NCBI RefSeq assembly: GCF_004379255.2 | Contig: NC_056053.1 | Location: 17,542,188-17,606,187 of the forward strand | Direction: 5' to 3' | DNA: 64,000 nt | Origin: Salvia splendens | Lineage: Eukaryota > Streptophyta > Magnoliopsida > Lamiales > Lamiaceae | Shown: positions 1 to 9,301 of the stretch, in pieces | How the letters are laid out: the number at the start of each line of letters is the position of its first letter | How positions within the stretch are numbered: the stretch's first letter is position 1 | Made by a program: the position numbers and the translations under genes | Notes under the pieces: model-generated | What the model was told of the DNA's origin: nothing | The model's input: the letters and a program-made list of their open reading frames with translations, nothing else | Database searches by the model: none

Positions 1-677
1 GCCACCTCATCCTCGCCGGCGTCGGATAGGGATACCGACCTCGACCGTTTGCTGGAGGAGCTGGAGGAGGATGATACGCCTCCCCTATACTTCGGATGCA
101 CACCCACCTCCTGCCAAGCGCTGAGGTACTTGAACGGTTTGTAATTTATGGATTGGTAGGTCACCAAGGCGGCACTGATGATGTCGAGCTCGCTCCTACC
201 GCTCCCCGCCGACCGCTCTTCCTGGAGGTAATACCCCTGGAACTTTTGGATTTTTTCGTTGGCTCTGAATATGGCATTGCGCACCATACTCTCAATGCGC
301 TCGATGGTTCCAGCTGAGCGGTTTTCATTGTACCGGCGAGAGACGCACCACCAAAACCTATCCCCGCTTTGGTTCGTGCCTGTCTCCGGATCTTCGGAGA
401 CAATCAAATAGGCTTTGAATAATTGATCCATCTCCGCCGGAGTGTACGGGGTGCGGACACCACGAGGAGTAGGAGTAGGAGTAGGAAGAGGAGGATTTTG
501 AGAGCTGCCGCCGCCGCTCCCTCCCGATCTGGGTTCTGGTGCCCACCCGTATCGCCCATCGGGGATATCTTGGTCTTCCACCGGGTAAGAGCGGTAACCA
601 CCCGGAACTTGAGAACCTTGGGTTTGAGGAGGGTTCCAACCGCGGGAGTCGGAGGGATGATTGCCGGAGCCAGACAT
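1..677 (-). CDS. PIF/Harbinger ORF1 (Myb/SANT and NAM-associated-like companion protein), partial
   Basis: The frame is open from the ATG at 677 to the left edge, about 225 codons, so the C-terminus lies outside the window. It starts MSGSGNHPSDSRGWNPPQ. A Gly/Ser/Pro linker follows, then an SANT-like region (YTPAEMDQLFKAYLIVSED, WWRVSRRYNENR) and the conserved block with YYLQEERSAGSGRSELDII and KPFKYLSAWQEV, ending in a Ser/Lys/Arg stretch. Databases often mislabel this family as glutathione S-transferase T3-like or NAM-associated. In autonomous PIF/Harbinger elements the Myb-like ORF1 protein binds transposon DNA and helps the transposase enter the nucleus (family knowledge). No stop is seen in the visible part, so this half looks intact. 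The matching transposase would lie to the left, outside the window. Confidence 0.85.
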   Translation of the reverse strand, partial: MSGSGNHPSDSRGWNPPQTQGSQVPGGYRSYPVEDQDIPDGRYGWAPEPRSGGSGGGSSQNPPLPTPTPTPRGVRTPYTPAEMDQLFKAYLIVSEDPETGTNQSGDRFWWCVSRRYNENRSAGTIERIESMVRNAIFRANEKIQKFQGYYLQEERSAGSGRSELDIISAALVTYQSINYKPFKYLSAWQEVGVHPKYRGGVSSSSSSSSKRSRSVSLSDAGEDEV

Positions 678-1033
678 TTTTTTTTTGTAAGTAAGAGTGA
701 AAGATTGAGAATTGATAAGAGAAGATGAGAGAATTTAGATGAGAATTGTGTAGTGTGGTGTGAAATTTGTTGTGTGGAAGTGGGGGTATTTATAGATGAA
801 AATGTGAATTTTGGGAGAAAAAATTGAAAATAAATTAAAAGTGGGGAGAAAATGGATATAATTTTTTGGGAAGTGGGAAAATATTTTTTATATTTATTCA
901 GATTTTTTAATTAAAATCCAATTTTATAAAAAAAGAAATTGCCAACGGCATTGCCATTGGCCAATCAGGAAACGCCACGTCAGCTGCTCGATGGCACGGA
1001 CGCCGTCCGTCAGCGCGAGCACCGCTGCGGATG
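1..1033 (-). mobile_element. PIF/Harbinger element, right end with ORF1 (left end outside window)
   Basis: ORF1 starts at 677. The 678-1033 segment holds an AT-rich leader, then a GC-rich subterminal block ending in a Harbinger-like terminus, CACCGCTGCGGATG near 1020-1033. This resembles the GCATCCGCAGTGG-type ends elsewhere in the window. The last bases of the TIR are degenerate and no target duplication can be checked because the other end is absent, so the boundary is good to about 10 bp. Confidence 0.6.
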
Positions 1034-1706
1034 GAATTGAATCATTTTTATATGTAAGAGCACCGTTATCGCCACAGGGAATGGAGTGGACTGTGGGGAT
1101 TGGAGGTGCTGTCCCATCCCGTTGCGTTTGTAGGGATCGTACAGTTTTCGCTTTTTTTTTTAATTCCAAATTTCATCTATAAATATATCTACAATTTATG
1201 TTCAATTTCATTTGAAATTATACTCAACTTCATTCTCCAATTTTATTATCTCAAATAGATTACAACAATTTCAATTTCAATCAATTAGGGTTTGACAATT
1301 ATGTTTGGCAAAAGAATTAGGATTACGCTGTGTTACCACTGCAAGCTTTGCAACAGCTTTGAGGCATGTAGTGGCCCGAAGAGAAGCAAAGTCTTCACCT
1401 CATGCCAATATGCTAGAAGTGGTGGGACGAAGTTCAAACATGCACTTACACATCCCAGCGGCATAGAACCTCTCGTGGGGACGAAAGCTAAACGTGGACA
1501 AGACAAAGGCGGAGAGGGAAGGTGGTGACTGCTTCGAGCTGTATCTACCTCAGACCATCAACTCGCCCAGTATTCCAGTAGATTGGACAAGATCGATAAA
1601 TTATTTTTTTTATCTCCAACAAAGTAGGTAAACCCCGATAACCCAATCACAAAAGTTATAAAATCTTGATATTTACTTATGAGAATAAGGAGTAAATTAT
1701 AATATA
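1034..1706. other. Intergenic; possible truncated Harbinger end
   Basis: At 1056 TAA is followed by GAGCACCGTTATCGCCACAG, which looks like a second Harbinger terminus facing right. A TATA-like TATAAATATA follows near 1178-1188 with a CT/AT-rich leader, as in the transposase promoters elsewhere in this window. No transposase coding remains. A short open frame at 1292-1528 has no features I recognise. From 1530 to 1706 the sequence is AT-rich with nothing visible. Confidence 0.3.
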
Positions 1707-1960
1707 CTCCCTTCCCACAATAATTATCACTCTTACTGTGAGCATGGATTTTAAAAAATTATAAAGAAAAGTTGATTGGAAAAGTTAGTGGAATATGCAA
1801 TGCCACCCACTTTTTTATATTGGTTTTATAATAAAATGTGAGTGAAAAGAGTTACTGAAATGTAGAACTTACTTACCATTTATGGTAAAAATCAATTGTG
1901 ACAATTATTATGGGACAGACCAAAATGAAAATAGTGACAATTATTGTGGAATGAAGGGAG
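1707..1960. mobile_element. Stowaway-type MITE
   Basis: The ends are inverted repeats starting CTCCCTTCCCACAATAATT on the left, with the reverse complement ATTATTGTGGAATGAAGGGAG on the right. The element is flanked by TA on both sides (1705-1706 and 1961-1962). At 254 bp, non-coding and AT-rich, it fits a Tc1/mariner-related Stowaway element. Confidence 0.85.
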
Positions 1961-2100
1961 TAATTAATAATACTACTTGATAATTCAAATTATAATTTTG
2001 TTATATGACTCATTACTGGAGTTCTAAGGCCACCCGCAACGCGTTACGCGGGTGGCTCGAATCCCGTCCCTCCGTGACGAGACGGGTGCAGGACGCGTTG

Positions 2101-2343
2101 CATACTGAACAGTAAAACTTATTATCCTCTGCCTCAACCTTCTTGAAACAGGTCTTACATGACATGTAATACCATGTATCATAATGTGATTCCACAGATA
2201 CAATCTTTCCAAAAACCCAATATAACTCATCCTGTGAATAAATGGCAGAAAGGAACTAATATAGTTTAAGACAATATTATTAACAAAATAAGTCAAGGTA
2301 AACTTATTCATTTCAGTTGAAAAACAACATCGTGGAGCAATTA
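2101..2343 (-). pseudogene. Captured RPA1-like exon inside Harbinger element
   Basis: On the minus strand this encodes the zinc-binding segment of an RPA70-like C-terminal domain: HYDTWYYMSCKTCFKKVE then a YCSVC knuckle (two CxxC pairs). A splice acceptor-like CACAG precedes it. It matches the Helitron-encoded RPA1 pseudogene at 13358-13518 almost base for base. Homology starts abruptly at 2101, where the Harbinger terminal sequence is fused to it, and the downstream RPA exons are missing. It therefore cannot make RPA and is transposon cargo or a recombination footprint. Confidence 0.8.
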
Positions 2344-2345
2344 CT

Positions 2346-2462
2346 GAGACAGCCCGGCTCGCTAAGACAGCCCGCGAGCTGTCTCGCCACGTGAACGCGA
2401 CGTGGCGCCCTCCGGCACGATGCGTGACGCCCACTCGCCGGCCCGTGAGTGGGTTTCGTCAC
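2346..2462. repeat. Cluster of three hairpins in Harbinger leader (copy A)
   Basis: Three successive inverted repeats are visible. AGACAGC/GCTGTCT is at about 2365-2384. CGCCACGT/ACGTGGCG is at 2385-2407. GTGACG-CCCACTC/GAGTGGG-CGTCAC is at 2424-2462. The first and third are conserved in copy B. They lie in the GC-rich zone between the captured exon and the promoter. Subterminal transposase binding sites are one possible role, by inference only. Confidence 0.7.
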
Positions 2463-2527
2463 GCTGACGCAATACATCATTTTTTTTAAATGATTTATTT
2501 AATTAAAAAATTAAAAATTAAAATTCG

Positions 2528-2549
2528 AAAACGGTAATATTACCGTTTT
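2528..2549. repeat. Perfect 22-bp palindrome upstream of transposase (copy A)
   Basis: The half-site is AAAACGGTAAT followed by its exact complement. The same palindrome occurs at about 13799-13820 in copy B. It contains two facing AACGG cores, which resemble Myb-type target sites. A role in binding the Myb-like ORF1 protein is speculation. Confidence 0.7.
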
Positions 2550-2576
2550 TCGACTGTTTCCCCAATTTTTTTTTAC

Positions 2577-2588
2577 TCTATAAATACT
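2577..2588 (+). promoter_or_regulatory. TATA box of Harbinger transposase, copy A
   Basis: TCTATAAATACT lies about 125 bp upstream of the transposase ATG at 2710. A CT-rich leader with ACACA and TTCATC runs follows, typical of a plant 5' UTR. The same arrangement occurs in copy B near 13850-13862. Confidence 0.6.
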
Positions 2589-2709
2589 CCTATTCCATCC
2601 TCATTTTACACATAAACACACATCTATTCTTCTCAAATCATCTCTCTTTCCACTCCAATTTTCATCTCAAATCAACTCTTTTATTCTTCCCCCAAAGTTA
2701 ATAGATCTA

Positions 2710-3276
2710 ATGAATCCATATGAGCAAATGCGTCGAATAATGGAAAAATCACTTGAAGAAGATCGACGCCGGGAGGCAGAGGAAGCCGCGCCGCCCCAAA
2801 TACGCTCCCTGACTTACATGCATCGTAACCGGGAGGAAGCTGCCGCAAGGTTAGTACGCGACTACTTCTGCGATAACCCGGTTTGGGGAGATACCTACTT
2901 CCGTCGCCGTTTCCGCATGCGGAAACCGCTACTTCTCCACATCGCAAATACATTGGCAGCCCGGGAAGAGTTCTTCCAAGAAAGGTTCGACGCCGTCGGC
3001 CGTTCTAGCCAAACGACGCTGCATAAATGTACTGCAGCTATCCGTCAGCTTGCGACTGGACCAACGGCGGATGTGTTCGACGAATACCTCCACATTGGAG
3101 AAAGCACTGGGAGAATGTGCTTGATCCAATTCTGCAAAGGCGTCCGGGCAGCCTTCACCGATGAATTTCTCCGGAAGCCAAGCACGACAGATTGTCAGTT
3201 TCTGCTCCACCTTCACGAAGAAGTGCACGGATTCCCCGGGATGCTCGGCAGCGTCGATTGCATGCACTGGCAATAG
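2710..3276 (+). pseudogene. HARBI1-type transposase, N-terminal half, copy A (nonsense-truncated)
   Basis: The frame starts MNPYEQMRRIMEKSLEED and runs 188 codons through the HARBI1 helix-rich N-terminus (RLVRDYFCDNPVWGDTYF, CTAAIRQLATG, DVFDEYLHIGEST) to GMLGSVDCMHWQ. VDCMHW holds the first catalytic aspartate of the DDE nuclease. It then hits TAG where relatives have a tryptophan codon (TGG). Copy B at 13982 carries the same stop, so the mutation predates the duplication. The coding sense continues after the stop to 3344, where the gypsy element interrupts it, and resumes at about 8047. The family excises and inserts PIF/Harbinger DNA; this copy cannot. Confidence 0.88.
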
Positions 3277-5937
3277 AAGAATTGCCCTGTGGCGTGGAGG
3301 GGGTCGTACACGAGCGGCCACAAAGGCACCCACCCCACCGTTATTGTAACGCCCCGTTTTTCGGAACCCTAATTTTCGAACCCTAAAGTACTTGCATTTA
3401 ATGCTTTTACTGTCGCGAAGTCCGTGGATAAATTGTCGAGTGGAATTGTTGTTGGATACTTTTCGTGACCTAATTTTGAGTTGGAATTTTGACTGGGTCA
3501 ACTTTGTTGAATATGTGACGTGGCTGCTTTGTGAATAATTGATAATTTATTATTAGAGCTAGAAATTGTGAAGTAAATCACAATGCGAATTTTTAAATAA
3601 TTCATTTCCGTGAGGAATATTTATTGGACTCGATTCCGTGTTGGATCCGATAAATTAAATAGATAATACAAAAATCCAGTCCGGTGATGAATAAATTGTG
3701 GCCTCCACAATTTAAATAAAATATAAAGGACCGCGAATCAAACTAATCTATTAAATCTTCTCCCAGTTGACTGGGTCACCAAGCTGCATTAATTTAAATT
3801 TTAATTAATGATTCTGCCGATATTTTCTTCCTCCGTGATGAGATATTCCTCCTCCGTGATCTGCAAATAAAATATTAAACAAATTCAATTTAATTCAAAA
3901 AAAAGAAGAATGATTCGAAAATATTCCCTCAATCCACGATGAAAAACCGTTTCCTCCCTCATCCTTAAATCTCTCTCATATCTATCAACCACCCCCTTCC
4001 CCTATAATATTCACGCCACAATCTTTTTCTTCTCATATTCATTCTCTGCAACAAGAAAGCAAGATTTCTTCCACTCAATCAAATTCAAGGTAAATTCTGC
4101 AGAAATTCCTCTCTATTCTACATGGTTTGAAATCAACTCATTCACTCTTCTCTATAGAAAACCAGAACTAAAATCAGGGAAAGATTCATCATCTATTCTT
4201 TCACAACCTGTCTGCAAACATAAGGTATATATATATTTCTCACCCACTATCAATATCAATTTCAATTTCATACTAGGCACTACCGATTAACTCAATCTGA
4301 AATTCAATCTTTAAATCGCATAAATCAAAGCAAACTGAATTAAAGAATCAGACTTTAATTCATGAAATCAAATTAACAACTTACGTCGGGGCTGTTTCGG
4401 GGTTGTGCGGGGCTGTTCGGGTTAGTTTCGGGGCGTTTCGAGGTGGTGACTACCCGAAGGTAGGGTCCCCTGATTTCGTCATGACGACGGAGGATTGACG
4501 GAGACCCGGTTAGAGACGGACACCGATTGATACGGCTGGAACTCGTCGGTGACGGAAGCCGAGCGACGGCGGTGGATGCTGGTGACGAATCGGAGTCAGC
4601 TGCAGCCTCTTCCTGACGGAGAGACAGCAGCGCCGCGACGGTGGCAGTAGCCCGGCTCTGTGCAGCGGCGATAGCAACGTCTTCCCGGCGAGACAGCAGC
4701 GGCGTCGCGTCTCCCGGCAGCGACGGCGGCGGATCCAGGAGACGAGCAGCAGCAGCGGCGGTTCAGGCGGAGCAGTCATGGCTGGTGGAACCGCGCCTTC
4801 CATCTCCCGGCTGTGGAATCATCGACGTTGCTGCTATGGTTGTGCAGTGATATTAGGGATGGAGACGGACGGAGAATTTTGGGGGAACTTCTTCAATTTT
4901 TTTGTCGAGAGATAGAGAGAAGAGAGGGAGGGAGATAGAGAGAAGTGGAGGATGGTGGGAGTATGGGCATTTTGTTTTTTTTTTTTGGATTTGGGCTTCA
5001 TTAGTTGAAATAGGTTGAATTATTAAAGTATGGGCTCCATTTAATTGTTTGGGCTTTAAAGTTTTAATTGGAGATATAAGGTGGGGAAATAATTAAGCTT
5101 TGGGGCTTTTAAATAAATCTTTGGGCCGATAATTAATCGTGACGAAATTATTTAATTAAATCCCGAATTAATTATGAAGTATGAATAATTTATCTCAAGC
5201 CCGGAATATATACATAATTTTCTTAACAAAGAGAAATAGTTGCGATAATTCAGTTATGCGCTTATATAAATTTTGGGAATTTATTTGACATCGTGGTGGA
5301 AAGTACGAGGAGCCAACGGAGGAATTAGGGGCGTAAACGGCCGCCGAATGATCGAAAATTGAGAAAAAAACGAGATAAATAACTTCACTTAGGATGCATG
5401 CATTTTTTTATTTATTTATTTGAAAAGTGTGTTGATATATATTATCTAAATGTTAAAGGTGAATCATTGCAAGTGAATCGTGATACCAAGGGGAAGAAAG
5501 TACTTGAGAATTAAGCAGTCGAGGTGGGCTTTCTTTTAAATAAGGACGATGTCCTAAACATTTTATCGATGGGAATGAAACTGTATTTATCATGCCGTGA
5601 TTTGATTTTTAACGTGCCTATCTGATGTGGCTTTATGCCATTATTATATAAATTGAATTCGGGTCATCGTAGGGCCGCAAACCCTACTTGGACTAGTGTA
5701 CACCTATGGTAGACTGTGTGCTAGCGTACGGGCTGGCCGGTCTAGTGACTTGGTTTGTGGCCACATTCCAAGTCATGTATTGGCAGATATGGCTAACGTC
5801 TATGGGAAAATGATTGATCAGTCGACTTTTACAATGGGAAATGATTTTGAGTGCCTCGGACCTTTCTAAAGCTAAACCCCGATGGTTACTTATGTATGGC
5901 ATGATATGTATGGCATGATAAATAATATTTTTATTGA

Positions 5938-6670
5938 AAATGTTTTCGGCATGAGCCCACTGAGTATATTAAGTACTCAGCCCTGCATGTGTTTTCCCTA
6001 TGTGCAGGTTGAGCGGCGACGAGCAATTGGTGGTGTTGAGCAATTTAAAATTGAAGCATGGTTTGGTTAGTTGTGAACTACGAGTGTCGTTGTGTCTCCA
6101 CACATGACGTCACTCTTTCTCTTGAACGCTTCCGCTGAGACATTGTTTTTACTCATAAATCTTTTAGCTTTGAACCTAATTATTTGGATAATGTCAACCT
6201 CTTGGCCCCTTTTTATTAAATATTAATTATTGGTCAAACTCTTTATTGAAACCCTAGTTTCCTTCGTCTGTTTACTAAGTTCTCGTGATTAAAAGAATTT
6301 AATAATCAGACGAAGAGAACTAGGGTTTCGATAACGAGTTTGACCAACAATTGATATTCAAAGAAAATGACCAAGAGTTGACATTATCCAACAAAATCCC
6401 AAATATTCAATATCTAAACAATTTGAGTATCAGGCCCAATAAATGGTAGGTAAAAGAAATGTCACAGCGGAAACGACCAAGAGAGAGTGACGTCATGTGT
6501 GAAGACACCACGATACTCATAATTCAAGGATAAACAATTCATTCTCCGATTTACTTGCTCAACACCACCAAATTCTCGTCGCCGCTCAACCTGCACATAG
6601 GGAAAACACATGCAGGGCTGAGTACTTAATATACTCAGTGGACACACGCCGAAAATAGTTGATAAAGTTA
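5938..6670. repeat. Tail-to-tail LTR inverted repeat with 36-bp spacer
   Basis: The left arm (5938-6269) and right arm (6306-6670) are inverted copies of the same LTR 3' region. Both include CTCAGCCCTGCATGTG, GAGCGGCGACGAG and AACTAGGGTTTC, and they end at CTTCGTCTG/CAGACGAAG around a 36-bp spacer. The arms differ by many substitutions and small indels, so this is not a fresh palindrome. Confidence 0.8.
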
Positions 6671-6790
6671 TGTCATCCATACCATAGTGAACTCGAGTTT
6701 TACATTTAGAAAAGAAATATCATCGAGTATCACAAAAACAGTTTCATAGCCTGGCCAGGCAAAACAATCTCCGACTTTCTCAACAACCAA

Positions 6791-7800
6791 TCATTCACAT
6801 CCTCTTACCATAGTGCGACGAAAGTGTGGCCTCAATTGTTGTGATGCATAAGCAATCACTTTGTTGTTCTGCATCAACACACATCCAAGTACCACCTTCG
6901 AAGTGTCAGTGTATACCACGTATTTCACTCCAGGCTCTGGCACGGCTAGAATCGGTGCACTAGTTAGCTTTTCCTTCAAGAGTTTAAAACTTGCCTCACA
7001 CTCTGGGGTCCAATCGACTTTCACTCCCTTCTTGAGTTGTTGGGTCATGGGTCTCGCTATCTTGGAGAATCCCTCTATAAACCTTCGGTAGTATCCTGCC
7101 AAGCCTAGGAAACTCCGAATATCGTTTGGTGTTGAAAATGCTTTCCACTGTTGTACCGCCTTAACCTTGGCGGGATCCACTCGGATTCCTTCTGTGCTCA
7201 CTATATGCCCAAGGAAATTCACTTCTCTGAGCCAAAACTCACACTTACTGAACTTGGCGTAGAGTTTCTCGACCCTTAACGTCTCCAAGGTAGTCCTCAA
7301 ATGTTCTTCATGTTCCTCCTCGTTCTTTGAGTAGATAAGGACATCGTCTATGAAGACTAAGACGAACTTGTCCGAGTATGGACGAAACACGCGATTCATA
7401 AGGTCCATAAATACAGCCGGGGCATTAGTCAGTCCGAAAGGCATCACTATAAACTCATAATGACCATATTTAGCTCGGAAGGCCGTCTTGGGTACATCTT
7501 GTCGGACTCCAATTGATGGTATTCAGATGACAATTCCATTTTCACAAAGACACCAACTCCTCGAAGCTGATCAAACCAATCATCTATTCCCATTAGTGGA
7601 AACATGTTCTAAAGTGTCATCTCGTTCTGCTCTCGACAATTTATGCACATTCTCAGCGTTCCGTCATTCTTCAAAAATAGCATTGGTGCACCCCGAGGTG
7701 GCATACTGAATTTGATGAAACCTAGGTTTTACAGTTCTTGCAGTTGCATCTTGAGTTCTTCCAACTCCTTAGTCATCATTTTATATGTTGTCCTAGATAT
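6791..7800 (-). pseudogene. Ty3/gypsy pol fragment (reverse transcriptase to start of RNase H)
   Basis: The clean segment 6791-7447 encodes [20 protein letters not shown], the FIDDVLIYS catalytic box (an YxDD-type motif), then [27 protein letters not shown] and the PILAVPEPG start of RNase H. From 7448 to about 7800 the upstream pol sequence continues with deletions and stops. Protease, integrase and most of RNase H are missing. On the minus strand the pol fragment runs directly into the inverted LTR end, so a large internal deletion joined them. Confidence 0.9.
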
Positions 7801-8046
7801 TTAGTTGTTGATAACTGCAATATCACTTTTCCGAGTGATAAGACAAATGGAAATATGTAGTGTGAACTCGAACTTTATTGAATGATTACAAATTCAGTAT
7901 TGTTTTTTTTCCTGAATGACAAGAACAAGGAGAATGCGAAAGGACGTAGTATATGGTAAAGAGTTTAAGAAAAGAAGAGGTACAAATTGAAGAGATGTTC
8001 CAAACGAGAAAATGTTCGAGGCAGAAAGAGATGCGAAATGAGGCAA

Positions 8047-8645
8047 CACTCGAGGCCGTTGCCAACTACCGGCTATGGATCTGGCATGCGTACTTCGGGG
8101 TCCCCGGATCGAACAACGACGTAAACATGCTCCACCAATCCGACCTCTTCGCCGAAGTTTTGGATGGTAAAGCGCCGGCCATCAACTTCATCGCTAACAA
8201 CCGGCGGTATAAAATGGGGTATTATCTTGCCGACGGCATCTACCCGAAGTGGCCAACCTTCGTGAAGACGTGCAGCAGGCCTGTGAACGCAAAGCAGACT
8301 CTTTTTGCGCAGAAGCAGGAGGCTGCGGGCAAGGATGTGGAGAGGGCGTTCGGGGTTCTCCAAGCACGCTTCAACGTTATCAAAGCTCCGGTTCGTACGT
8401 GGTTTATGGAGAGTATGGTCGACATCATGTATACGTGTATAATCTTGCACAACATGATTGTCCAAGACGAAGGACCTGAGGCGGGAAACTTGTTCGACCC
8501 TTGACCCCCCAGAAGCTCTACCGCAAGTAGTCCACCTCGCAGTGGAGTGCATCCGTCTATACAAGAACGGTTGTCTATTCGAGCAAGGACACGTGACTCT
8601 ACCGCCCACACCCAACTCCAAGAGATCTAATTGAGCACATTTGGG
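8047..8645 (+). pseudogene. HARBI1-type transposase, C-terminal half, copy A
   Basis: Resuming after the gypsy insert at LEAVANYRLWIWHAYFG, this carries the second catalytic aspartate (GSNNDVNML), the MGYYLADGIYP and WPTFVKT blocks, the acidic residue in DVERAFGVLQARF, and CIILHNMIVQDEG. It stops early at FDP (TGA at 8502-8504). The relative at 63338 reads on for about 50 more residues. Those residues are still visible here in a shifted frame to about 8645 (SIQERLSIRARTRDS). Copy B has the same early stop. Confidence 0.85.
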
Positions 8646-9272
8646 CAAAATTTGGCAACCGGTAGACGCACATCATCGTCGTTCTTCTGCTTCTTTGAGC
8701 TTTAAAGATTTTGAATTTAGTGAGAGTGAGCGGAAGAAATTGAATTATGTATTTTTCATTTTTTAGGATTTTTTATTATGTTTTTTTATTTTTTAGAGAA
8801 TTTTATGTTGTAAATTTATTTTATTTAATGAAATTTGTTTTTATTAATTGAATTTGTTGGAAATAAAAATAAAAAATGAAAATGAATGAATAGTAATTTA
8901 AGAGATGGTTAAAAGACGAATAAGAGATGGATGGTTGTAGGTTCTGTCCCTTAGTTAAGAGATGTAGTAAAAAGTACAGTGGGGCCCAAGAATAGTAATT
9001 TAAGTGACAGTTAAGAGACGAATAAGAGACAGCGTTGCAGACGGCCTAAAGCACTAATGTCATTTAAAATGTTGATTCTCCACATGTGATGTCACATTAA
9101 TGCCCAATGACATAACCATAAAACAAAAATGATATAAGTGGTCGTAGACTCATAGTTAACGCTGCAAGGTAGATGTAGTGTTGCGTGAAAGTGAACCCTA
9201 ACCCTGAAGGGTTGGGGCAGAGCTATAGCACAATGAGACCGACTACAATTCTAAAGATCAATTTTAATAGAA

Positions 9273-9301
9273 CTAGTGTTTACACCCGTGCTATGCACGG
9301 G
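9273..9301 (-). other. Helitron 3' terminus: hairpin plus CTAG
   Basis: On the plus strand CTAGTGTTTACA is followed by CCCGTGC-TAT-GCACGGG. Read on the minus strand this is a 7-bp stem with a 3-nt loop, then an 8-nt spacer, then CTAG. This matches the hairpin and CTRR rule for Helitron 3' ends, including the A/T insertion site. Confidence 0.85.

Larger units (their letters stand above)
3345..8046. mobile_element. Rearranged Ty3/gypsy LTR retrotransposon nested in transposase copy A
   Basis: Copy B reads uninterrupted across this point, so the insert is defined by comparison at about 3344/8047. The left end is TGTAACGCCCCG, a common plant gypsy LTR start. A plus-strand LTR-like stretch of about 2.9 kb runs to about 6269. 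It holds a GC-rich island at 4380-4860, a CCTATAATATTC TATA-like site near 4000, and the LTR signature CTCAGCCCTGCATGTGTTTT. An inverted LTR end (6306-6670) and a minus-strand reverse transcriptase fragment follow. From 7800 to 8046 the sequence is unidentified. No 5-bp duplication is evident, so the right end is probably rearranged. Confidence 0.75.
2028..9046 (+). mobile_element. PIF/Harbinger element copy A (complete, carries RPA1 exon and nested gypsy)
   Basis: The left end is GGCCACCCGCAACGCG. The right end, reverse-complemented, is GGCCGTCTGCAACGCT. TAA is duplicated at 2025-2027 and 9047-9049. Inside, left to right: a GC-rich foldback end, a captured RPA1-like exon (2101-2343), three hairpins, a palindrome and TATA box, the HARBI1-type transposase first half (2710-3276), a gypsy insertion (3345-8046), and the transposase second half. 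Without the gypsy insert it is about 2.3 kb. It is dead: two shared nonsense changes and the insertion break the transposase. Most of it is repeated at 13388-15617. Confidence 0.9.
2101..9272 (+). repeat. Tandem duplication block, copy 1 (partner 13388-16987)
   Basis: Homology with the second block begins at CATACTGAAC inside the RPA1 exon. It runs through the Harbinger element, its TAA and 223 bp of right flank (CACATGTGATGTCACATTAA and the region with AACCCTAACCCTGAAGGG), and stops after AATAGAA at 9272. Here the Helitron CTAG end begins, whereas copy 2 reads on into TTTTCTG. Sharing of the flank shows a segmental duplication, not two separate transpositions. The gypsy insertion at 3345-8046 is unique to this copy. 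Confidence 0.85.

Noticed and set aside
1292..1528. 78-codon open frame with several cysteines
   Set aside because: No recognisable domain, lies in a decayed transposon-like stretch, and the cysteine spacing fits no zinc-finger family I know.
3161..3386. Open frames in alternate phases over the transposase, and similar ones over other genes
   Set aside because: Shadow frames of GC-rich transposase coding sequence.
4510..4850. Open frames on both strands in a GC-rich island
   Set aside because: The island lies inside the gypsy LTR-like region; high GC depletes stops on both strands and no protein family is recognisable.
9190..9215. Telomere-like AACCCTAACCCT (also at 15763-15788)
   Set aside because: Only about two units, immediately followed by its own inverse (GAAGGGTT); it is part of the duplicated flank, not an interstitial telomere array.
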